A DNA stretch of 64,000 nucleotides from JADLCB01 sp964398315 (lineage in GTDB: Bacteria; Planctomycetota; Phycisphaerae; Tepidisphaerales; Tepidisphaeraceae), in NCBI GenBank assembly GCA_964398315.1, contig CAYNMV010000003.1, forward strand, positions 97,194-161,193, read 5' to 3'. This document shows, in pieces, positions 25,406 through 33,557 of the stretch. Positions within the stretch are counted from its first letter, which is position 1. The number at the start of each line of letters is the position of its first letter. The notes under the pieces are model-generated. The model was given only the letters and a program-made list of their open reading frames with translations, was not told the origin of the DNA and searched no databases. The translations under genes and the position numbers were made by a program.

Positions 25406-26779
25406 ATGGCAGACAAAAACGTAACCAAATCGCTGATCCTCATCATCGACGATGAGCGTGAGCACGCGGAGGTGATGAGCGAAGCCCTGCAACGGCTGGG
25501 GCACAAGTGCGATGTGAGCTACTCGCTGGCCGAGGCGGAGGCGAAGCTGGAACGCCGGCTGTATGATGTCGTGGTCACCGATCTGGTGATGGAAGGGCGG
25601 CGGGATGGGCTGGCGGTGCTGGAGGCGTCCAAGCGGCAAAACCCGGCCCCACCGGTGATTCTCGTCACCGCCCACGCCGACATCCCCACCTGTAAAGAGG
25701 CCCTCAACGAGGGGGCTTATGATTACATCGAAAAGCCGCTGGACCTGGAGTATTTCCGGGCGCAGGTGAATCGCGCTGCCGAGCGCATGGCCCTGGAGAA
25801 GCAGAACCTTGCCCTGCAGGAGCAGCTGATCGAAGACAGTGGCTTCCAGGGCATCATCGGCAGCAGTGCCATCATGCGCCAGGCGGTCCAGACCGCCCGC
25901 CAGGTGGCCCCCAGCGACATTCCGGTGCTGATCACCGGCGAATCGGGCACCGGCAAGGAGCTGATCGCCCGCGCGATTCACACCAATTCGCGCCGTCGCA
26001 AGCATCGGCTGGTGCCGTTGAACTGCGCGGGCTTGAGCGAGTCGATCCTCGAGAGCGAGCTGTTCGGCCACGTGCGCGGCGCCTTCACCGGCGCAACCGG
26101 CGAGCGCGAGGGTCGCTTCGAGCATGCCGATCGCGGCACGCTCTTCCTCGACGAGATCGGCGACATGCCCCTGACCATGCAGGCCAAGCTGCTTCGCGTA
26201 CTGGAAAACGGCGAGGTGGTCCGCGTCGGCTCCAATGAGCCGATCAAGGTGGACGTGCGGTTCATCAGCGCCACCAACCGCAACCTGGAAGAACTGGTGG
26301 CCGACAAGCACTTTCGCGAAGACCTGTACTTCCGCATCAAGGGTGTCACCATCCAGTTGCCCGCGCTGCGCGAGCGGCGCGAGGACATCCCGCTGCTGAT
26401 CCACTATTTCATCGAGCAGTTCAACCAGAAATACGGCAAGCAGATCACCGGTATCGAGCCGGAGGCCCAGCAGGTGCTGATGAGCTACGGCTGGCCGGGC
26501 AATGTGCGCGAGCTGCGCAATGCCATCGAGAACATGGTGGTGATGAGCACGGGCGACCGCCTGACGGCCGATGCCCTGCCCGCCGGCATCCGGCCCCGTG
26601 CCGGCGCCATCACCGGCGGCATGAACAACCTGGTTGGCATCAGCATCGAGCAGGCCGAGAAGGAGCTGATCCGCAACACACTCAAGATGGTCAACGGCAA
26701 CCGCGAGCAGGCCGCCAAGATCCTCGGGATCGGCGAACGCACGCTTTATCGCAAGATCAAGGAATACAACCTGACGTGA
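25406..26779 (+). CDS. NtrC-family sigma-54-dependent response regulator
   Basis: A 457-residue activator. The receiver domain (residues 5-125) has the acidic pair IIDDE, phospho-acceptor Asp59 (VVVTDLVM) and EKPLDL. The AAA+ domain contains GESGTGKE (Walker A, about 178-185), the sigma-54 contact loop GAFTGA (about 226) and LFLDEIGDM (Walker B). The C-terminus is a Fis-type HTH, REQAAKILGIGERTLYRKI. It should activate sigma-54 promoters when phosphorylated, probably by the kinase just upstream. An in-frame codon at 25373 would extend it by 11 residues. Confidence 0.95.
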   Translation: MADKNVTKSLILIIDDEREHAEVMSEALQRLGHKCDVSYSLAEAEAKLERRLYDVVVTDLVMEGRRDGLAVLEASKRQNPAPPVILVTAHADIPTCKEALNEGAYDYIEKPLDLEYFRAQVNRAAERMALEKQNLALQEQLIEDSGFQGIIGSSAIMRQAVQTARQVAPSDIPVLITGESGTGKELIARAIHTNSRRRKHRLVPLNCAGLSESILESELFGHVRGAFTGATGEREGRFEHADRGTLFLDEIGDMPLTMQAKLLRVLENGEVVRVGSNEPIKVDVRFISATNRNLEELVADKHFREDLYFRIKGVTIQLPALRERREDIPLLIHYFIEQFNQKYGKQITGIEPEAQQVLMSYGWPGNVRELRNAIENMVVMSTGDRLTADALPAGIRPRAGAITGGMNNLVGISIEQAEKELIRNTLKMVNGNREQAAKILGIGERTLYRKIKEYNLT

Positions 26780-26839
26780 CGGCGATACATCTGTGGCTCA
26801 ATCCATACTGTCCAGCAGAGAATCCGTTAGAGGACCCCT

Positions 26840-27385
26840 ATGCATCCCCCTTTTCGTATTGGTCATGGTTATGACATCCATCGCCTCCGTCCCGGCGGGC
26901 AGCTTGCGCTGGGTGGGGTGGTGGTGTCTGAGGAGTTATCGCCGATCGCGCACAGTGATGGGGATGTGGTGATTCACGCCGTGGTCGATGCCCTCTTGGG
27001 GGCGATGGGATGGGGCGATATCGGCGAGCATTTTTCCGACAGGGATGAGCGCTGGAAGGATCAGCCGTCGCGGGTGTTCCTCGAGCCGACCATCCGGCGG
27101 GTGCTGGAGGGGGGGTATGCAGTGGCCAACTGCGATGTGACCATCATGGCCGAGCGCCCGCGCCTCAAGGCGTTCAAGCGGGCGATCCGAAACGCGATGG
27201 CAGCGCTGCTGGCGGTCGGCGAGGACCGGGTAAATATCAAGGCCGGGACCAATGAAGAGTGCGATGCCATCGGCCGTGGCGAGGCGATTGCCGCCCATGC
27301 GGTGGTGCTGCTGCGCCATGTTGAGCCGGCGCCCGATCCCGCCCAGCGTCAGTCCAGCCAGTTGGAAAGCACCCTCGGGATTTAG
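26840..27385 (+). CDS. ispF: 2-C-methyl-D-erythritol 2,4-cyclodiphosphate synthase
   Basis: IspF cyclises CDP-methylerythritol phosphate to MEcPP in the non-mevalonate isoprenoid pathway. The 181-residue product has the metal-binding DIH (GYDIHRL), HSDGDVVIHAVVDALLG with its conserved His, DIGEHFSD, and the C-terminal GRGEAIAAHAV. The usual KATT(T/N)E motif reads KAGTNEE. The last 15 residues are an extra tail. ATG 26840 follows AGAGGACCCC. It lies 60 bases after the response regulator gene but is functionally unrelated. Confidence 0.95.
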   Translation: MHPPFRIGHGYDIHRLRPGGQLALGGVVVSEELSPIAHSDGDVVIHAVVDALLGAMGWGDIGEHFSDRDERWKDQPSRVFLEPTIRRVLEGGYAVANCDVTIMAERPRLKAFKRAIRNAMAALLAVGEDRVNIKAGTNEECDAIGRGEAIAAHAVVLLRHVEPAPDPAQRQSSQLESTLGI

Positions 27386-27446
27386 CGACCTGCCGCCTGC
27401 TGGATGCCGCATCACCCTGGCCGATGCGCCCTTTGCATGCGGATAT

Positions 27447-27475
27447 TTGACAGGACCGACGCCGCGCACTAAGTT
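27447..27475 (+). promoter_or_regulatory. Candidate kdsB promoter TTGACA-17-TAAGTT
   Basis: A consensus TTGACA (27447-27452) and TAAGTT (27470-27475) with the ideal 17-base spacer, about 47 bases before the kdsB start. The same twelve bases TTGACAGGACCG recur at 25339 upstream of the NtrC-type gene, there without a good -10. Confidence 0.5.
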
Positions 27476-27522
27476 CGCTCCGCAGTTATGAATCGGACCC
27501 AGGCCGACATGAAGGAACGATC

Positions 27523-28260
27523 TTGACTGCGACCGTTGTCATCCCTGCCCGCTACGGCTCCACCCGATTTCCCGCAAAAATAGTCGCCTCATCGACCGGC
27601 CGGCCGCTCGTGCAGCACGTGGTGGATCAGGTGCGACAGTGCCGCCGCGTGCGCCAGGTCATCGTGGCGACCGACGATGCGCGGATCGTGGCGGCCTTGA
27701 AGCCGTTCGGCACCACAACGATGATGACCTCGCCGGCCCACCCCAGCGGCACCGACCGCATCGCCGAGGTGGCCCGGCAACTGGATGATGAGATCATCGT
27801 GAACGTGCAGGGGGATGAGCCGGAGATCGAGCCGGGCATCATTGACCGCCTGGTCGAGCGCCTGCAGACATCCGATGATGACATGGCGACCGCCGCGACC
27901 CCTTTTCCCGAGGGCGCGGATGTGGAAGATCCGAACCTGGTCAAGGTGGTGATGACCAGCCAGGGCCGGGCGATGTATTTTTCGCGGGCGCCGATCCCGT
28001 TCTGGCGTGATCGGGCTGGCACGGCTTCGCCGCGGTATTACCTGCACTTGGGCATTTATGCCTACAGGCGGGCCTTTTTGCTGGAATTTGCCGGCTGGAC
28101 ACCCTCGCCGTGCGAGACGGCGGAAAAGCTGGAGCAACTGCGTGCCCTGGAGCGCGGCCGCAGCATCCATGTGCTGGAAGTGAAGCGCGCCACACACGGC
28201 ATCGACACGCCGGAGCAGTACCAGGTGTTTGTAGAGAGATTCAAGAGGAGCGGCCAGTAG
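27523..28260 (+). CDS. kdsB: 3-deoxy-manno-octulosonate cytidylyltransferase
   Basis: KdsB activates KDO with CTP for lipopolysaccharide inner-core synthesis. The 245-residue product has IPARYGSTRFPAK (CTP-binding), VATDD, PSGTDRIAE, and NVQGDEPEIEP with the metal-binding acids. Start codon is TTG 27523 with AAGGAACGA upstream; it is the only start that fits the family N-terminus. Its presence implies a KDO-containing LPS and so a classic outer membrane. It lies 71 bases before pyrG, a frequent neighbour of KDO genes. Confidence 0.95.
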   Translation: MTATVVIPARYGSTRFPAKIVASSTGRPLVQHVVDQVRQCRRVRQVIVATDDARIVAALKPFGTTTMMTSPAHPSGTDRIAEVARQLDDEIIVNVQGDEPEIEPGIIDRLVERLQTSDDDMATAATPFPEGADVEDPNLVKVVMTSQGRAMYFSRAPIPFWRDRAGTASPRYYLHLGIYAYRRAFLLEFAGWTPSPCETAEKLEQLRALERGRSIHVLEVKRATHGIDTPEQYQVFVERFKRSGQ

Positions 28261-28292
28261 CGGTGGCCGGCGGCCAGTAGACGCCCGTTCTA

Positions 28293-28323
28293 CTGCCTGC
28301 TGTCTGTTGCCTGCTGCCTGCTG
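28293..28323 (+). repeat. CTG-rich imperfect tandem repeat before pyrG
   Basis: The unit CTGCCTGCTG occurs at 28293-28302 and again near 28314-28323, joined by TCTGTTGC. Just upstream GCGGCCAGTAG occurs twice within 30 bases. This looks like replication-slippage sequence. It ends only eight bases before the pyrG ATG, in the place of an SD sequence. Confidence 0.55.
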
Positions 28324-28331
28324 ATGAACCC

Positions 28332-30086
28332 ATGAGCACTACCCAAGACCTCCTTGCCCGCGTCGGCCAGAGCCAGGACGAGACCGAGTTCTATACGCCG
28401 ATGCCGCCGGGCTACCGCAGTGGCAAGCACAAGTACGTCGTCGTGGTCGGCACGGTGATGAGCGGCCTGGGCAAGGGGATCTTCGCCTCCTCGCTGGCCA
28501 AGCTGCTCAAGGACAAGGGCCTGACCGTCGCCCCCATCAAGATGGAGGGCTATCTCAACATCGACTCGGGCACCCTCAATCCCTACCGCCACGGCGAGGT
28601 CTTCGTACTGGATGATGGGATGGAGTGCGACATGGACCTGGGCACCTATGAGCGCCTGCTCGACCAGGACCTGACCGGCGCCAACTTCACCACCAACGGA
28701 CAGGTGCTCTCCGGGGTGCTGAAAAAGGAGCGCGAGGGGGGCTATCTTGGCCGTGATGTCCAGGTCATCCCGCATGTCACCGGTGAAGTGAAGCTGCGCC
28801 TGCGCGAGCTGGCGGCGAAGACCAACGCCGATGTCGTCTTCGTCGAGGTGGGCGGCACGGTGGGCGACTACGAGAATATCTTCTATCTCGAAGCCATCCG
28901 CCAGCTTGCCTATGAGGAGGGCGAGAACAGCGTCTGTATGGTTGCGCTGACCTACGTGCTGGAGCCGGGCAGCCTGGGCGAGCAGAAATCCAAGGCCGCC
29001 CAGCTCGGCATCAAGCGGCTGATGGAAATGGGGATCATGCCCCATATCGTCGCCTGCCGGGCCCCCTCGCCGGTGACGGACACCGTACGCCAGAAAATCT
29101 CGATGGCGACCAACGTGCCGATGCGGCGGGTCATCAGCATGCACGATGTGGACAGCATCTACCTGATCCCCGAAGCGCTGCGCGAGGGGAGCATCGATCG
29201 TGAGGTGCTCACGCTGCTCAACCTGCATGACCGGGTGGACCAGCGCCACGAGGACCGGGCACGGGCGGCATGGAAAAACTACGTCGATCGCATCGGCAAG
29301 GCCGACAAATCCGTGCGGATCGCCGTCACCGGCAAGTACACCAGCCTGCGCGATGCCTACGCCAGCATCATCAAGGCCGCCGAGCACTGCGGCGTTCACC
29401 TAGGGTGCGATGTGGAGCTGGAGTGGATCGATACCACCACCATCGATCGCACGAACGTCGCCCGCCATTTGCGCGGCATGCACGGGGTGATCGTGCCTGG
29501 TGGATTCGGCGTGCGCGGCACCGAAGGCAAGATCGAGTGCATTCGCTATGCACGGGAAGCCAAGTTGCCGTACCTGGGGCTGTGCCTGGGGTTCCAGATG
29601 GCGGTGATTGAGTACGCCCGCAACGTCTGCGGCATCGTCGATGCCAACAGCACCGAGTTCGATCCACACTGCAAGGCGGCCGTTATCGATATCCTTCCCG
29701 AGCAGAAGCAGATCGAGGGCCTCGGCGGCAACATGCGCCTTGGCGGCAAGGATGTGGACCTGCGTCCCGGCACGCTGGCCGCCCGCCTGTTTGACAATGC
29801 AAGCACCATCCGCCTGCGCTTCCGTCATCGCTACGAAGTCGATCCGAAATATGTCGATGAGCTGGAAAAGGCCGGCCTGATCTTCAGCGGCAAGCACCCG
29901 ACCCAGCCGATCATGCAGATTCTCGAGCTGCCGCAGGAAGTGCATCCCTACTTCCTCGGCACCCAGGCCCACCCCGAGCTGACGAGCCGCCCTCTGCGCC
30001 CCCAGCCGATGTTCCTCGGCTTCATCCAGGCCGCGCTCAACTTTGCCGCCCAGGGCTCAGCCAGGCCCGAGCCGGCGAAGGTGTGA
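28332..30086 (+). CDS. pyrG: CTP synthase
   Basis: PyrG aminates UTP to CTP using glutamine and ATP. The 584-residue protein has an N-terminal synthase domain whose P-loop reads SGLGKGIFASSLAKLL, with KMEGYLNIDSGTLNPYRHGE; and a C-terminal glutaminase with the Cys nucleophile in GLCLGFQMAV and the His-Glu pair in QAHPELTSRP. About 35 residues precede the canonical N-terminus, a modest extension. No clear SD sequence is seen before ATG 28332. It is convergent with the PTPS gene. Confidence 0.97.
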   Translation: MSTTQDLLARVGQSQDETEFYTPMPPGYRSGKHKYVVVVGTVMSGLGKGIFASSLAKLLKDKGLTVAPIKMEGYLNIDSGTLNPYRHGEVFVLDDGMECDMDLGTYERLLDQDLTGANFTTNGQVLSGVLKKEREGGYLGRDVQVIPHVTGEVKLRLRELAAKTNADVVFVEVGGTVGDYENIFYLEAIRQLAYEEGENSVCMVALTYVLEPGSLGEQKSKAAQLGIKRLMEMGIMPHIVACRAPSPVTDTVRQKISMATNVPMRRVISMHDVDSIYLIPEALREGSIDREVLTLLNLHDRVDQRHEDRARAAWKNYVDRIGKADKSVRIAVTGKYTSLRDAYASIIKAAEHCGVHLGCDVELEWIDTTTIDRTNVARHLRGMHGVIVPGGFGVRGTEGKIECIRYAREAKLPYLGLCLGFQMAVIEYARNVCGIVDANSTEFDPHCKAAVIDILPEQKQIEGLGGNMRLGGKDVDLRPGTLAARLFDNASTIRLRFRHRYEVDPKYVDELEKAGLIFSGKHPTQPIMQILELPQEVHPYFLGTQAHPELTSRPLRPQPMFLGFIQAALNFAAQGSARPEPAKV

Positions 30087-30137
30087 TCAACCGGCGTGGC
30101 CAGCGCCGGGACTCGCCCGCCGGCTTTCGCGCAGCGC

Positions 30138-31067
30138 TCAGTCCTCGCTGTACTCGCACCAGGTCTTGGGCGTTTCCCAGACGGTGATGGCGGCCAGCTT
30201 CGCGTGGGGGAAGGTGAGCTTGGGCTTGAGCAGGCGGAAGATGACCTGCGCGATGTTCTCGACGCTGGGGATCTGGTCCGCAAACTCAGGCAGCTCAACG
30301 TTCAGGTTCTTGTGATCGAAGCGGTCGATGATCGTCTCGGCCACGATACGCTCGAACTGGGGGACATTGATCAGCACCCCCGTGTGATCCGGCATGCCGG
30401 CCAGCGTGACCTGCACTTGATAGTTGTGGCCGTGGCCATGCGGGTTGTTGCACTTGCCGTATACGGCCCGATTTTCAGCCTCCGACAACGCCGGGCTGTG
30501 CAGGCGGTGGGTGGCGGCAAACTCGAACATCTGGCTCAGGCGGACCATCGGAAGCTCCGTAGCAAGAATCGACCAGGACTGAAACGGCGAGAGGCGCAGG
30601 GCAAGCTGATGCAGACGGGGGGCGGAAGCAGGTTCAGGAATCAGGGATCGGGCTGCAGTTGCAGCAGTCGGCGGCGATGGCGCTGCGGGGCGGGCGGCGC
30701 TCTCGCTGCGGGCCGTGCCCAACTCGCAACTTCCTTCTGAATCCTGGGCGCCGAACCCGGATCCTTCCGCCAGCGCGTCAAACAGCTCGCGCATGACGTT
30801 ACCGCCGCCGCCAAAGGTATTGTTCCGCACATGGCGGAAGAGGATCGGCAGGGCAACCGCGCGCAGGCGGGCATCAATGCGCTTGATGTTGAGCAGATAG
30901 CTGGTGCGCGGATCAACCGGTCCTTCAACCGTGGCGGCCAGGGTGAAAAAGTATCCCAGTCCCGTCAGCGAGGGCCAGCCCCCGAAGCTGTTGGTGGGCG
31001 CATGCTCAAGTTGATCGTCCGCCACGGCATTCACCGCGAAGCGGACCTCGCGCGTCAGTCGATGCAT
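30138..31067 (-). CDS. Tandem 6-pyruvoyl-tetrahydropterin synthase/QueD-like protein
   Basis: A 309-residue protein with two PTPS-like halves. The C-terminal half (174-309) is canonical: zinc-binding His in FAATHRLHS and PHGHGHNYQV, catalytic Cys in YGKCNNP and Glu in VWETPKTWCEY. The N-terminal half (about 1-115) follows the same pattern (LTREVRFAVN, LTGLGYFFTLAATVEG) but lacks the His ligands, so it is a pseudo-domain. An Ala/Pro/Ser-rich linker joins them. The family makes 6-carboxytetrahydropterin for queuosine or a pterin; queG nearby favours queuosine. ATG 31067 has no SD but TATAAT 7 bases upstream. Confidence 0.88.
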   Translation of the reverse strand: MHRLTREVRFAVNAVADDQLEHAPTNSFGGWPSLTGLGYFFTLAATVEGPVDPRTSYLLNIKRIDARLRAVALPILFRHVRNNTFGGGGNVMRELFDALAEGSGFGAQDSEGSCELGTARSESAARPAAPSPPTAATAARSLIPEPASAPRLHQLALRLSPFQSWSILATELPMVRLSQMFEFAATHRLHSPALSEAENRAVYGKCNNPHGHGHNYQVQVTLAGMPDHTGVLINVPQFERIVAETIIDRFDHKNLNVELPEFADQIPSVENIAQVIFRLLKPKLTFPHAKLAAITVWETPKTWCEYSED

Positions 31068-31074
31068 GGAGGGG

Positions 31075-31080
31075 ATTATA
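31075..31080 (-). promoter_or_regulatory. TATAAT -10-like element, 7 nt before the PTPS ATG
   Basis: On the minus strand a perfect TATAAT ends exactly 7 bases before ATG 31067. The spacer CCCCTCC cannot act as an SD. It is one of the clearest leaderless-type starts in the window. Confidence 0.5.
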
Positions 31081-31266
31081 GGTGGTTGCCCCGGCGGAAG
31101 GGTAATGGCCTGCCGCTCACGCCGATGCATGGCGCAGGAAAACGATGAGAGGCACCCAGTGAGCCATTCCGCCTGGCTGCCCTCATTCTGGCAGCTTTTC
31201 ATACACTGGAGCGGCGCGACACTGCGGGTTTCCGCTTTTGTGCGACCCTGCGTTTGAGCACGGCCG

Positions 31267-31272
31267 TATAAT
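31267..31272 (+). promoter_or_regulatory. TATAAT -10-like element, 7 nt before the DUF1992 ATG
   Basis: A perfect TATAAT ends exactly 7 bases before ATG 31280, with no SD. It mirrors the element of the divergent PTPS gene about 190 bases to the left. Confidence 0.5.
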
Positions 31273-31279
31273 CGCGGCA

Positions 31280-31699
31280 ATGGCCCTCAAGGATGTTGAT
31301 TTTGACGGGATTTTCCGGCGGATGGCGGATCGGCAGATCGAAGAGGCGATCAGCGAGGGGAAGTTCAACAACCTTCCCGGCGCCGGCAAGCCGCTCGACC
31401 TGGAACCGCTGCCCGCCGATGAGAACGCGCGCCTGGCCTGGTGGACCATCCGCCTGCTGCGGCAGAACGATGTCGTGCCGCATGAAATCGCCTGGCGCAA
31501 GCAGGTGGAAACCCTCAAGGCCAAGCTGGCCACCACCACCGATGAAGCACGCGGTTTGGCCCTGGTGCGGCAGATCAACGTGCTGGTTCACAAGCTGAAC
31601 ACCCTCGGCACCAATGCGCTGGGCGACGGTTTGGTCAAGTTGGATGAGTCGGCCGAACTGGCCCGATTGCGGGCGCGGGCGCTGACCGACCCGGCCTGA
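31280..31699 (+). CDS. DUF1992 (DnaJ-homologue C28-type) protein
   Basis: A 139-residue soluble protein beginning MALKDVDFDGIFRRMADRQI and carrying the family core EGKFNNLPGAGKPL, then ENARLAWWTIRLLRQNDVVP. DUF1992 is the conserved domain of DnaJ-homologue subfamily C member 28 and of many small bacterial proteins; no J-domain is present and no biochemical role is established to my knowledge. The helix-rich C-terminus ends in Ala/Arg repeats. It is divergent from the PTPS gene and precedes queG. Confidence 0.9.
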   Translation: MALKDVDFDGIFRRMADRQIEEAISEGKFNNLPGAGKPLDLEPLPADENARLAWWTIRLLRQNDVVPHEIAWRKQVETLKAKLATTTDEARGLALVRQINVLVHKLNTLGTNALGDGLVKLDESAELARLRARALTDPA

Positions 31700-31836
31700 T
31701 TGTTGAGCGGCTGGTCCCACCCTGCACCGGGCCGGCGGGCCGATGCAACCACTGCCCGATGACAATATGCAGTGAGCGGTCCAGCGCTCGCCCGCAGGGG
31801 CGCACTGGGTTACCGTGGTGAGCTGGCCAGAACTTG

Positions 31837-32823
31837 ATGATGACTGAAACACCTTCCATCCAGCCGAACGCCTCTCATGCCCTGGCCGGGGCGATCCGGG
31901 CGCAGGCTCGCGCGCTGGGGTTCGACCTGGTCGGCATCGCCCGTGCCGAGCCATCGGCGTACCGCGACTATCTGCGGCAATGGCTGGATGATGGCCAGCA
32001 CGGCACCATGAGCTGGCTGGCCGGGCGGTTCGAGGAGCGCACCGATCCCCGCGTATACGTCCCCGGCGCCCGCAGCGTGATCTGCGTGGCGATGAACTAT
32101 CACGTGCCGCTCCAGCGGGTGCCGGAAGAAGAGCGCTGCCTGCACGGCCGGGTGGCGCGGTATGCGCTGGGCGATGATTATCACGCGATCCTCAAGCAGC
32201 GACTGCACCAGTTGGCCGACTGGATGCGTGCCCAGGCGCCCGATGCGGTCACGCGGGCATGCGTTGATACCGCCCCGGTGATGGAGAAGGAGCACGCCGC
32301 CCGGGCAGGCATCGGCTGGCAGGGAAAAAACACCTGCACCATCAACGAGCGCATCGGCTCCTGGCTGCTGCTGGGGGAGATCATCACCACGCTGGACCTG
32401 CCGGCCGATGACCCGGCCGTCGACCGCTGCGGCACCTGCACGCGCTGTATTGAGGCCTGCCCAACCGGCGCCATCACCGCGCCCTATCAGCTCGATGCCC
32501 GGCGCTGCATCTCCTATCTCACGATCGAACATCGCGAGGAAATTGCCGAGCCGTTCCACCGGCCGATCGACAACTGGCTCTTCGGGTGCGACATCTGCCA
32601 GGATGTCTGCCCGTGGAACCGCCGTGCTCCTGTGGCCACCGACCCTGCCGTGCAGCCGCGCTTCCCAACGGGTACACTACCGGTGGATGAGGTGCTGAAA
32701 TGGGCCCCGGACGACTATCGCGCCGCCCTCAAGGGCAGCGCCATGAAACGCGTTAAACTGCCAGTGCTCCAGCGCAATGCGCAGATCGTGGCGGCGAACC
32801 TGAAGCGGAGCGTAGACAGCTAA
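31837..32823 (+). CDS. queG: Epoxyqueuosine reductase
   Basis: QueG reduces epoxyqueuosine to queuosine in tRNA, using cobalamin and iron-sulfur clusters. The 328-residue product has LGFDLVGIARAEP, the catalytic-site region DTAPVMEKEHAARAGIGWQG, and two 4Fe-4S ligand sets, CGTCTRCIEACP and CDICQDVCPW. The HEAT-repeat tail of longer homologues is missing. Start is among TTG, ATG, ATG in series at 31834-31842; ATG 31837 is used here. It follows the DUF1992 gene on the same strand, with the QueD-like PTPS gene nearby. Confidence 0.95.
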   Translation: MMTETPSIQPNASHALAGAIRAQARALGFDLVGIARAEPSAYRDYLRQWLDDGQHGTMSWLAGRFEERTDPRVYVPGARSVICVAMNYHVPLQRVPEEERCLHGRVARYALGDDYHAILKQRLHQLADWMRAQAPDAVTRACVDTAPVMEKEHAARAGIGWQGKNTCTINERIGSWLLLGEIITTLDLPADDPAVDRCGTCTRCIEACPTGAITAPYQLDARRCISYLTIEHREEIAEPFHRPIDNWLFGCDICQDVCPWNRRAPVATDPAVQPRFPTGTLPVDEVLKWAPDDYRAALKGSAMKRVKLPVLQRNAQIVAANLKRSVDS

Positions 32824-32853
32824 ATAGTGGCCCTGAGAGCCATCTCTCCTGTG

Positions 32854-32968
32854 GCATGGGCGCCTCGCCCATGCATCCCGCCGCTATCGCGGCGAGCGCA
32901 CGGGTGATTGCCGGCCGCAGGCTCGCCCGTGCTCATGCTCGGCGTCCGCACGAGCGAAGCGTTCGTGC
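32854..32968. repeat. Cluster of four hairpins (palindromic intergenic repeat)
   Basis: Four hairpins follow one another: GCATGGGCG/CGCCCATGC with loop CCT (32854-32874); CGCCGC/GCGGCG with loop TATC (32879-32894); GCACGGG/CCCGTGC with a 21-base interior (32898-32932); and GCACGAGCG/CGTTCGTGC with loop AAG and one G-T pair (32948-32968). They fill the gap between queG and a membrane-protein gene. The GTGGCATGGGCG start resembles dispersed palindromes I recall from planctomycete genomes. They may end transcripts or be mobile REP-like units. Confidence 0.65.
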
Positions 32969-33024
32969 CACGCCCTTGCAGAACCGCCATGGATGGCCGC
33001 GGACAGGTGGAGGCAGATCGGGTG

Positions 33025-33495
33025 ATGCAATCAACCACGCCGCTGACCTATGAAACCCCCCGAGCGCCGGCGGCCCCGCGCTGGTATGATCTGATCAACT
33101 GGAAGGTGCTGGTGGGCACGCTTATCGTGGTGCTGGCCCTGCTTCTCGCGGCCGTGGCGATCGTGCCGCCGGTGGAGCAGATCTACCTGGACTTCAACGC
33201 CCGCCTGCCGCTGCTGACACAGCTCGTCCTCGGCTTCAGCCGGTGGGTGCGGCTGGACTGGGGCTGGGTTTACCTGCTGGGCGGACCGGTGGTGCTGGGA
33301 CTGATCGTCCGGCGGCTCCGTGGACGCTGGGGCAGGCAGGGAGCGGATGAACACGCGCTGGCCGAGCATCGCCGCCTGCTGGCGTGGGGCTTCACCTTCC
33401 TGGGGGTGGGATTCATTCTGCTGGTGATCCTGGCGCTGCTGATGCTGGCGCTGTTTGCGCCGATGGTGGTGATGTTCCAGAGCGTCAGCGGCTGA
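33025..33495 (+). CDS. Membrane protein of unknown function, paralogue 1
   Basis: A 156-residue protein with about three hydrophobic helices: VLVGTLIVVLALLLAAVAIV, WGWVYLLGGPVVLGLIV and LLAWGFTFLGVGFILLVILA continuing to LFAPMVVMF. Between the first two is YLDFNARLPLLTQLVLGFSRWVR, which also occurs in the next gene and recalls the segment of GspF-type proteins before a membrane helix. The opening PLTYETP is shared as well. ATG 33025 or GTG 33022 could be used; GGAGG lies 8-11 bases upstream. Not a complete GspF, so a derived role is likely. Confidence 0.65.
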   Translation: MQSTTPLTYETPRAPAAPRWYDLINWKVLVGTLIVVLALLLAAVAIVPPVEQIYLDFNARLPLLTQLVLGFSRWVRLDWGWVYLLGGPVVLGLIVRRLRGRWGRQGADEHALAEHRRLLAWGFTFLGVGFILLVILALLMLALFAPMVVMFQSVSG

Positions 33496-33557
33496 TGAGC
33501 CGCTCGGCGAATCCGCAGACCTGTGGGGCGCGTGTCACACACTGCACCGGAGACAGC

